Source of the DNA: Legionella feeleii
Lineage (GTDB): Bacteria; Pseudomonadota; Gammaproteobacteria; Legionellales; Legionellaceae
NCBI RefSeq assembly: GCF_001467625.1
Contig: NZ_LNYB01000049.1
Span: 1 to 61,060, forward strand
DNA length: 61,060 nucleotides
Reading direction: 5' to 3'
Positions within the stretch are counted from its first letter, which is position 1. Every line of letters begins with the position of its first letter. A program made the translations under genes and the position numbers. Below the pieces are notes generated by a model, which had not been told where the DNA came from, searched no databases, and was given only the letters and a program-made list of their open reading frames with translations. This document shows, piece after piece, positions 55,371 to 61,060 of the stretch.

Positions 55371-56735
55371 ATGGTGATGAGTAAAAAGCCCCATCCCAAG
55401 CCGCGGCGTACTCAAATTTTGGCTGCGCGTGCTTTTGCGTCAATTGAACATTTTCTTCATATTGAAGCTGTGAGCGGTGTCCTCCTGTTTATTTCGGCCA
55501 CAATAGCGCTAATATGGGCTAATTCCCAGTGGGCTGATAGCTATGCAAATATATGGCATACATCACTTTCTATTAGTTTAGGACGCTTTGAATTTTCTAA
55601 GTCACTTCATTTTTGGATCAACGATATTCTTATGACCTTTTTCTTTCTTGTTGTGGGTATGGAAATTCGTAGTGAGCTGCATGAGGGGGCCTTAAGCAAA
55701 ATCAAGCAAGCAATCCTGCCTGTTATTGCGGCCTTCGGTGGGGTTATTATTCCAGCAATAATTTTTCTTGCTTTTAATTTTGCACCAATACAACAAAATG
55801 GTTGGGCTGTTCCCACGGCAACTGATATTGCATTTGCAGTGGGAATACTAGCCTTATTAGGCCGCTCTATTCCTGGCGAAATTAGAGTATTCTTGCTTTC
55901 TTTAGCTATTATTGACGATATTATTGCTGTTCTCATTATTGCTTTATTTTATTCCGAAGGTCTCAATTATTTGGGATTTCTAACAGCAGGAATAGGTATC
56001 TTATTGGTATTGGGTTTTCAGCGCATTGGTATTGGTTCAGCATGGAGCTATCTTATTCCAGGAAGCTTTGTTTGGTTTGGAATCCTTATGAGTGGGGCCC
56101 ATCCTACCTTAGCAGGAGTAATTCTTGGTCTAATGACTCCTGTGAGATCCAAGCCTATGTCTGAGCATCCTTTAGATTTATTATTACGTATTACTGGCGA
56201 GCTTACAGGACGAGATATAAAGTCAGAACAAGGGCATAGTCAAAGGCGACTACTTCAGAAGCTTCAAGTGGCTAAAAGAGAGTTATTACCTCCAGTAGTT
56301 CGAGTTGAGCAAGCACTACATCCATGGATTGCTTATATCGTCATGCCACTATTTGCATTAGCAAATGCGGGTATAAATCTCAGTAGTAGTACTTATTCTG
56401 CCTCAGAGTTATATATTATAACGGGCATTGTTGTCGCACTGGTTTGTGGAAAACCTATTGGGATTGTTGGAATAAGCTGGGCTTGCATAAAGTTAAAATG
56501 GTGTCATTTACCAGATGGCATCACATGGAAAGGTCTTTGGTTGGTAGGACTCCTTGCCGGAATTGGATTTACTATGTCAATGTTTATTGCCATGTTAGCT
56601 TTTAAGGATATGAGGTTTTTAAATGCTGCAAAATTGGGAGTACTTCTGGGATCCGTTACTGCAGCTCTATTAGGGGTTATATGGGGTATAATTTATGTGA
56701 AACAAATGACCAGGATTAATAGGAAAGTTCACTAG
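55371..56735 (+). CDS. nhaA: Na+/H+ antiporter NhaA
   Basis: This is a 454-residue NhaA-type antiporter exchanging Na+ or Li+ for protons, used at high salt or alkaline pH. Eleven to twelve helices are visible. The functional core [17 protein letters not shown] and [17 protein letters not shown] contains the paired ion-binding aspartates (DD). AGGA lies 6 bases before the ATG at 55371; the frame extends to 55332 without a good site. Its stop overlaps that of the opposing DUF2254 gene within a CTAG. Confidence 0.95.
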   Translation: MVMSKKPHPKPRRTQILAARAFASIEHFLHIEAVSGVLLFISATIALIWANSQWADSYANIWHTSLSISLGRFEFSKSLHFWINDILMTFFFLVVGMEIRSELHEGALSKIKQAILPVIAAFGGVIIPAIIFLAFNFAPIQQNGWAVPTATDIAFAVGILALLGRSIPGEIRVFLLSLAIIDDIIAVLIIALFYSEGLNYLGFLTAGIGILLVLGFQRIGIGSAWSYLIPGSFVWFGILMSGAHPTLAGVILGLMTPVRSKPMSEHPLDLLLRITGELTGRDIKSEQGHSQRRLLQKLQVAKRELLPPVVRVEQALHPWIAYIVMPLFALANAGINLSSSTYSASELYIITGIVVALVCGKPIGIVGISWACIKLKWCHLPDGITWKGLWLVGLLAGIGFTMSMFIAMLAFKDMRFLNAAKLGVLLGSVTAALLGVIWGIIYVKQMTRINRKVH

Positions 56736-58060
56736 TCTATATTATTAACAAAATGATGCTCATATAGACTTAAAAGTTTTTTACGGTCTTCGGCAAGTGG
56801 AAGACTTTCATTTGCAGCTTCCTTAAGTGAAAATGCATGGGCGCTTATAATAGCTCTCTGTCGCGGATTTATGAGTGCTTTATGGATGGAAATAATCATT
56901 TCCATCATATGAAAAGTTGCGTTCCTATCTTTACATACATAAGGTTGTACTCTGACAAATATTAGATCACAAAATTCCTCAAAGGTAATCGGTTTTGTTA
57001 TTAACCGTAATTTATTTTCACTATCGGCGCGATAAGGTGACGGCTCGTCCTCTTTCGATAATTTTTGTACACTTGATTGAAGCCAATCCAGGCAGGTTAT
57101 GGCTGTAAACGGATCATTAATACCTGGTGATAAGGCGCGGGCAATAATTTCAACCAGTTCATCTACCAGAAAAAGAATATCCTGCTCTTGATTGCGTTTA
57201 AGGCCTAACGCGAACGCTTCAGTACATTGTTTTTTAATCTGTTCATCCACGTTTTTAGATGAGTAAATAACGAGTAGGGTTACGTCTTCAGTAATATAAG
57301 CACCAGGACGTACTTCTAATTGAATAATGAAATCATTTTTTGTGGCAATATCAATTAGTGAATTTCCCTCCAGGATACGAATGTACCCCTGAGTAGTGGA
57401 TGATACAATCGTCTTCTTTAGTGAAGACAAGTCTGGTGATTTTTGCGCGTATTCTTTGCCTATATTGATGGGAAATTGAGAACTGATTTGACGATTTAAT
57501 TCCTCTCCAACCTGGGCAATCACATTCGACATATTTATGCTTTCGGGGATGTGATGAATAAAGCCAATCAAAACCACCAGGCTGCTTATAGTGAGCACGA
57601 TAGCAATTAGCAAAGAGATTTGAGGAATAAAAACTTGCCCATTAATCTGTGAAATCCCTTCTTTATTCGAGTTAAAAAGAGCTAATAGAATAAATAAACA
57701 AAATAAAAAGGTAGCAATAAAAGTGCCCAATGTGATTTGATTTGCTCTATCTCTCATAAAATTTGAAGTCAGTCTTGGACCAATCTGACTGCCAGCAAAA
57801 GCGACGGCTACAATGGTCATCGAGAAGGTAACTCCGGCTACGGTAATCATTGATGTAGCGATTATGGATAAAATACTGCGAGCTCCTTCGGGGTTGCTGG
57901 CATGAAACCATCCCCATTTTTCTAACCATTGCCAAACAAATAAATGATCTAAACGTAAAGTTAAAACAGAAAGTAGAAGTGCAATGACAGACATTATCAA
58001 AGGGATATACCAATAACTCGCTCGTAACTTAGAAAAGAAGTCCAGTATTTTTGATTTCAT
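56732..58060 (-). CDS. DUF2254 membrane protein
   Basis: This is a 442-residue protein with four N-terminal transmembrane helices (about 18-35, 63-88, 105-130, 140-165) and a large cytoplasmic C-terminal part. The first helix [21 protein letters not shown] and the segment [17 protein letters not shown] are the usual DUF2254 marks. Function is unknown. It converges on nhaA with 4 bases of overlap. Confidence 0.88.
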   Translation of the reverse strand: MKSKILDFFSKLRASYWYIPLIMSVIALLLSVLTLRLDHLFVWQWLEKWGWFHASNPEGARSILSIIATSMITVAGVTFSMTIVAVAFAGSQIGPRLTSNFMRDRANQITLGTFIATFLFCLFILLALFNSNKEGISQINGQVFIPQISLLIAIVLTISSLVVLIGFIHHIPESINMSNVIAQVGEELNRQISSQFPINIGKEYAQKSPDLSSLKKTIVSSTTQGYIRILEGNSLIDIATKNDFIIQLEVRPGAYITEDVTLLVIYSSKNVDEQIKKQCTEAFALGLKRNQEQDILFLVDELVEIIARALSPGINDPFTAITCLDWLQSSVQKLSKEDEPSPYRADSENKLRLITKPITFEEFCDLIFVRVQPYVCKDRNATFHMMEMIISIHKALINPRQRAIISAHAFSLKEAANESLPLAEDRKKLLSLYEHHFVNNID

Positions 58061-58171
58061 TCATCGTCCTTGAAACGTGCCATTGCCCTATGATTTATAA
58101 GTATATATTAAATCTGAAGAATTAAAGGTTCTGCAGGAGGTTGGAATTCGATTATGTGGATTAGAAATATT

Positions 58172-58514
58172 CAGCTTACTCGCATTGCCAGAGCCATCCT
58201 GTCATCATTTTCGGTTAAGATAGAAACCCTAAAGGTACATTGCTGTCTCCGCCAACGCAGGCACATTTCAATTCGCGTTTATCAATAAAAACGACTTTAA
58301 ATACGGAAATAGCGCCGATTATTCCAATAAAAGAAGCAACAGGAATGGAAATCCCAATTAAAGACTCCTGCACTCATCAGTATACCTGCTAAAGCTCCTG
58401 CAAAAGGATAAATATAGCTATAAGTAATGCAGCGTTGGCGAGGAGGCCGTAATTCAGAAACGTAGTTGAAAATTCTTCCACACTCTGAGGTTTTAATAGT
58501 GCATGCACTGTCAT
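58172..58514 (-). pseudogene. frameshifted MauE/DoxX-like membrane protein
   Basis: From the ATG at 58514 the minus strand reads MTVHALLKPQSVEEF, then the frame breaks. Continuations in other frames give FAGALAGILMSAGVFN, ISIPVASFIGIIGAISVF and ELKCACVGGDSNVPLGFLS. Together these match a family of four-helix proteins I recall with the segment KCACVGG-SNVPLGFVSLTEN, related to MauE/DoxX. At least two frameshifts break it, near 58430 and 58360, and the end is also changed. The gene is therefore dead or a sequencing-error victim. Confidence 0.65.
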
Positions 58515-58531
58515 GCTAACGGCGCCTTCCT

Positions 58532-58687
58532 TTATCCGGGTCTTGGCTTTCTTGGCCTGCCATCAATCCAGCCCGGGATTGGTCCTCCCAAACGACCTCC
58601 GCTTACCTTTTCCAGGTCTTTAGGATTAACCTTTTCCTCTTTATGGAGTGTTTTAGATTGCTTTTCTCTCTTTTCGTGCTTAGTCAT
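58532..58687 (-). CDS. 51-aa peptide with double-glycine leader
   Basis: This short gene starts at the ATG at 58687, with a near-perfect AGGAGG 8 bases upstream. The first 31 residues are highly charged and end NPKDLEKVSGG, matching the double-glycine leader pattern (L/D-x-x-E-L-x-x-V/I-x-G-G) cut by C39-peptidase ABC transporters. The remaining 20 residues, GGPIPGWIDGRPRKP being the core part, are cationic and rich in Pro, Gly and Arg, with no cysteine. A promoter (58806-58834) lies upstream. Bacteriocin, signalling peptide or other exported peptide are all possible; no transporter or immunity gene lies in the window. Confidence 0.65.
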   Translation of the reverse strand: MTKHEKREKQSKTLHKEEKVNPKDLEKVSGGRLGGPIPGWIDGRPRKPRPG

Positions 58688-58805
58688 CGTTCCTACCTCC
58701 TGACTCTAACAGAAATCGCTGTTCCAATCGTTGACAGACCCGCTCCTATTTTTCAGTTCCTGAGCAGGGCTGTTTTACTTCGGACAGGGTCTGTAACTTT
58801 TCTTT

Positions 58806-58834
58806 AGTATAGTTATAAAACCCCGTATGAACAA
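58806..58834 (-). promoter_or_regulatory. promoter for the double-glycine peptide
   Basis: TTGTTC (-35, 58829-58834) and TATACT (-10, 58806-58811) are 17 bases apart, about 118 bases before the peptide ATG. This is the best sigma-70-like pair in the gap. Confidence 0.5.
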
Positions 58835-58964
58835 ATATTGAACATATTTTTAAATTATACGAAGCAACCCTTTATCTAAGGGCTCGTCCTAAAAACGAAG
58901 AACGTCTAAATCAAGCCATTGCAGAAGTAGAGTCTTGAGAATCGCAAAGCAGAGGTTATTGTAG

Positions 58965-58984
58965 CCTGGTTGCTTGCAACCAGG
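58965..58984. repeat. REP-like palindrome
   Basis: CCTGGTTGC-TT-GCAACCAGG is a perfect 9-base stem in the gap between the peptide promoter and hipT. It resembles short dispersed REP-type palindromes; one copy alone cannot prove this. It may also end the hipBST transcript. Confidence 0.4.
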
Positions 58985-59066
58985 ATCTACCAAACATTGA
59001 GAATTGGCTTTAACCTGAATTAGCGAATTTTATTCTTAAACATAAGATGGAGACGGCTGATATCAG

Positions 59067-60005
59067 TTAATCAAAAAAATTTAATCGCTTCCATCGTTGA
59101 TCGAGCAATTGAAGGTAGTTTTCCTGCATCTGTGGGGATAAAAAACTGAAACCAATCAGCTTTCGCCATTCAGGTATTATTTGCTGGAATTCTTGTAGGA
59201 TCCCATCAATGACGTTCTGGTTTAAGCCTAATTTTTCAACGGCAAAGTATTTAATAAAATCACTCTTTGTTAAATTATTTTTTTTCCCTTTTAGGGGCAA
59301 GGCAATTTCTTCTTTGGTGTTTTTTTGAGCGATCGTTGAGTTAAGTAAATCATAGGCTGGTGATAGGGAAATTTTCCTCTCCCTTGTTATTAGGGAAAAA
59401 TTTTTGAGATGCATGTCTTCATTGCCGACCAGGAAGTTAAACAAGGTCAACTTAAATAATTTCACGAATTCAATTTTGGGGAATGTACAAAACTGTTCTA
59501 TAACGGCAATCACTTTTTCCATGGAGCTTTTATATTTTGTATGTCGATCTTCGCCTGATAGTTGTGCAAAATCTTCTAAAGCTAATTTTTTATTGTGGCC
59601 TACTCGATCAAACCGTTTAATGAAGTAGGTCAAACTGTTGTCTTTAGAATAAACCAAACCATGAACCGGCACTTCAAGGCCAATGGTTTTGGCAAGAGTC
59701 ATTGTAATGGCTTCATTTTCCGGTAACTCCGGATAACTATCACTTTGTGGTTTTAAAATATAATGACCATGTTGATCAACGATTTCAAAACACCCCTCTT
59801 TAATCTTCAGTTTTGCGCTTAGTTTCTTTTGGACACCTTGAATAGACATCTTTCCGACTCGAGCAATGGCTTCTTGCCGCTGCTCATCAGCACTTAAATC
59901 CAATGGACTAAGGTTATTTAATTGGGGGGAAAGCAAATGCAATCCACGTTTTGAATAGTTTTCCTGGTCACTAATCCTTTCATAAGTAATAGGGCAGCGT
60001 TTCAT
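59067..60005 (-). CDS. hipT: HipT toxin kinase of a HipBST system
   Basis: This is a 312-residue Ser/Thr kinase that lacks the N-terminal subdomain of classical HipA. Elements are the Gly/Ser-rich loop GKMSIQGVQKKLS (autophosphorylation region), HYILKPQSDSYPELPENE (ATP Lys, Glu), the catalytic loop GNEDMHLKNFSL (Asp, Asn) and metal-binding SPAYDLLN. The missing part is the separate upstream gene, as in E. coli O127 HipBST and the L. pneumophila lpg2368-2370 system. HipT phosphorylates TrpS in E. coli; here the target is presumed. It overlaps hipS by 4 bases. Confidence 0.92.
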   Translation of the reverse strand: MKRCPITYERISDQENYSKRGLHLLSPQLNNLSPLDLSADEQRQEAIARVGKMSIQGVQKKLSAKLKIKEGCFEIVDQHGHYILKPQSDSYPELPENEAITMTLAKTIGLEVPVHGLVYSKDNSLTYFIKRFDRVGHNKKLALEDFAQLSGEDRHTKYKSSMEKVIAVIEQFCTFPKIEFVKLFKLTLFNFLVGNEDMHLKNFSLITRERKISLSPAYDLLNSTIAQKNTKEEIALPLKGKKNNLTKSDFIKYFAVEKLGLNQNVIDGILQEFQQIIPEWRKLIGFSFLSPQMQENYLQLLDQRWKRLNFFD

Positions 60006-60310
60006 TTCAATTCCTCAATAGTCACTGCGCCTACTACATCCTGGCCAACTATGATGAGCTGGCCAAAATAGTCGTTTCTATCTATCTTGTATTTACGTAA
60101 CAGGGCTTCAAGCATAATGCCTTCAGGAAGTAAGCCTTCAAAAAAGGGGGGGAATACGTCAAAGTCATAGGCTTCATTGGTTAACGGCATTGTGAGAGAA
60201 ACAGGTGCCCCCTGATACTCATCAAAGTAGGTAAATTGATATTTTCCACCCTGTAATTCTTCTAATGTTCCAGCCTTAATGCCATTCACTGATACGTATG
60301 CTTTTCTCAT
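60002..60310 (-). CDS. hipS: HipS, HipA N-terminal-domain antitoxin
   Basis: This is a 102-residue stand-alone version of the HipA N-subdomain 1: AYVSVNGIKAGTLEE, YQGAPVSLTMPL and FPPFFEGLLPEG are the family marks. In E. coli HipBST the equivalent protein is the main neutraliser of HipT. It overlaps both hipB and hipT by 4 bases (ATGA-type junctions), so the three are made in a fixed ratio. Confidence 0.92.
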   Translation of the reverse strand: MRKAYVSVNGIKAGTLEELQGGKYQFTYFDEYQGAPVSLTMPLTNEAYDFDVFPPFFEGLLPEGIMLEALLRKYKIDRNDYFGQLIIVGQDVVGAVTIEELK

Positions 60311-60534
60311 GAATTCTTATCCGTTGCCTGAGGAAAAGGTGTTTCAAATTTCATTTGGATATTTAAAACATCGAATACTTTGAGCAAGGTGTTTAACCGC
60401 ACCGATTCTTTCCCTTTTTCAATATCATAGATAACCGTCTTGCCGACACCCGCTAACCGGGCTAATTCCTGTTGCGATAAGCCGCTTTGCTTGCGGTAGT
60501 AATGGACTAAATTCGCAATCTCGAGTGTGGGCAT
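60307..60534 (-). CDS. hipB: HipB, XRE-family DNA-binding subunit
   Basis: This is a 75-residue Cro/CI-type repressor: LVHYYRKQSGLSQQELARLAGVGKTVIYDIEKGK is a complete helix-turn-helix region (cited here by its ends, residues about 7-40). It is the DNA-binding partner of the HipBST complex. I start it at 60534; the frame extends to 60606, but that would run through the first operator. Three matching palindromes upstream support autoregulation. Confidence 0.9.
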   Translation of the reverse strand: MPTLEIANLVHYYRKQSGLSQQELARLAGVGKTVIYDIEKGKESVRLNTLLKVFDVLNIQMKFETPFPQATDKNS

Positions 60535-60557
60535 GTAAATACCATGAATTAATTGTA

Positions 60558-60579
60558 TTTTACTGTTATAGCAGTAAAA
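60558..60579. promoter_or_regulatory. hipBST operator O1
   Basis: This is a perfect inverted repeat, TTTTACTG-TTATAG-CAGTAAAA, 24 bases before the hipB start. Its minus strand contains TATAAC (60565-60570), a likely -10 box, so HipB bound here would block RNA polymerase. Confidence 0.75.
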
Positions 60580-60629
60580 AAGAGAAAAAGACAGTGAATA
60601 TTTCATTATCCCTGTATAAATTCGCTATA

Positions 60630-60651
60630 AATTACTGTTATAGCAGTGAAA
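60630..60651. promoter_or_regulatory. hipBST operator O2
   Basis: ATTACTG-TTATAG-CAGTGAA repeats O1 with the same 6-base spacer and one change in an arm. Its centre is 72 bases from that of O1, close to seven helical turns. Confidence 0.65.
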
Positions 60652-60700
60652 ATCGCCCTGTTTTCTCGTTGACTAGGTATTAAGTGATTTAAAATTCAAA

Positions 60701-60722
60701 AATTACTGTTACAGCGGTAATT
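60701..60722. promoter_or_regulatory. hipBST operator O3
   Basis: AATTACTG-TTACAG-CGGTAATT is a third copy with one arm mismatch, centred 71 bases from O2. The equal spacing suggests DNA looping or stacked binding. From here to 60843 I see no gene. Confidence 0.6.
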
Positions 60723-60843
60723 TTAAGCAAATATAAGAAGGACAATACAGGGCTAAACATGCTCGAATCAAAAGCCATCTTTAGTCGATTTGAGATCTCG
60801 AAACCCTTCCTCAATTTGCATACGCAAAACGTAGATACTGTCT

Positions 60844-61060
60844 TTAAAAGCAAGCCCAATTTTCATTAAAAGGTTTGTTATTTTTAAGAACGCCAAAGAT
60901 GATATGGGCTAGTTTACGCATAACAGCACAGATAATTGTTTTTGGGGTTTTACCTTTTACAAAGCAGAGGAGAGCTTTGTTATATCGCTTGGCGACTAAA
61001 GCAGCCATATAGAGGGCTTTTCTTAAACGACTATCGCTGAGTCTTGATAGGGTGGTTTTA
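60844..61060 (-). mobile_element. IS110-type transposase, 3' end
   Basis: The minus strand is open from the window edge to a stop at 60844 (about 71 codons). It reads RLSDSRLRKALYMAALVAKR, then CAVMRKLAHIIFGVLKNNKPF, the conserved end of IS110/IS116/IS902 transposases (DEDD enzymes). Between these blocks the segment ALLCFVKGKTPKT seems about ten residues shorter than usual, hinting at an internal deletion. The rest lies outside the window. IS110 elements have no long terminal repeats, so the edge of the element is not set. Confidence 0.8.

Noticed and set aside
58503-58703. 66-codon plus-strand frame
   Set aside because: It is the antisense of the double-glycine peptide gene and the edge of the pseudogene; the opposite strand has the AGGAGG site and leader motif.
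1-61060. CRISPR array, tRNA or rRNA genes
   Set aside because: No regularly spaced direct repeats and no tRNA- or rRNA-like sequence were noticed in the gaps; a covariance search was not possible.

Overview
The window is about 61 kb of low-GC gammaproteobacterial DNA that most resembles a Legionella species. This assignment is an inference from gene content: coaBC-dut-algC housekeeping genes, a HipBST toxin-antitoxin locus, a host-attachment protein, and several lineage-type orphan proteins carrying eukaryote-directed motifs typical of Dot/Icm effectors. I saw no tRNA, rRNA or CRISPR array. Boundaries rest on reading the sequence, without database searches.

Layout. 1-6.5 kb: an F-box-like orphan, a TauE-type exporter, an AhpD-like protein, a YopJ-like orphan, a three-gene DUF5993/dsbB/Rap1a-like operon that includes a 48-aa gene, a flavin monooxygenase and a GNAT enzyme. 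6.5-13.6 kb: radC diverging from coaBC-dut-algC, an orphan ending in a CaaX box, then rdgB with a TPR-methyltransferase. 13.7-15.2 kb: a membrane orphan with three PPxY motifs and a small orphan.

15.4-45.5 kb is a stress/anoxia-type island. deoA and a nitroreductase diverge from an MBL/beta-CASP hydrolase and an ADP-forming acetate-CoA ligase/acetyltransferase across a perfect palindrome. A five-gene minus-strand block (nickel permease, Ca2+-type ATPase, P1B ATPase, OsmC, MgtA) diverges, across only 53 bases, from an 11-gene plus-strand operon. That operon holds hypABFCDE, a four-subunit group 3b-like [NiFe] hydrogenase and its maturation protease. A kinase-like orphan, a host-attachment protein, an erythromycin-esterase-like protein and an aminoglycoside-phosphotransferase-like protein follow. 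The gene set recalls the mycobacterial DosR dormancy regulon.

45.6-58 kb: an AraC-GyrI regulator, a small membrane protein, a HAD protein, an L,D-transpeptidase, a KefB-type antiporter, an FAD-linked oxidase, a large tail-anchored orphan, NhaA and a DUF2254 protein. 58-61 kb: a frameshifted membrane-protein pseudogene, an unlisted 51-aa peptide with a double-glycine leader, the hipB-hipS-hipT operon with three evenly spaced palindromic operators, and the 3' end of an IS110-type transposase.

The main leads are the group of host-directed motif proteins (F-box, YopJ-like triad, CaaX, PPxY, kinase-like), the double-glycine peptide, the hipBST operator array and the hydrogenase-centred island.
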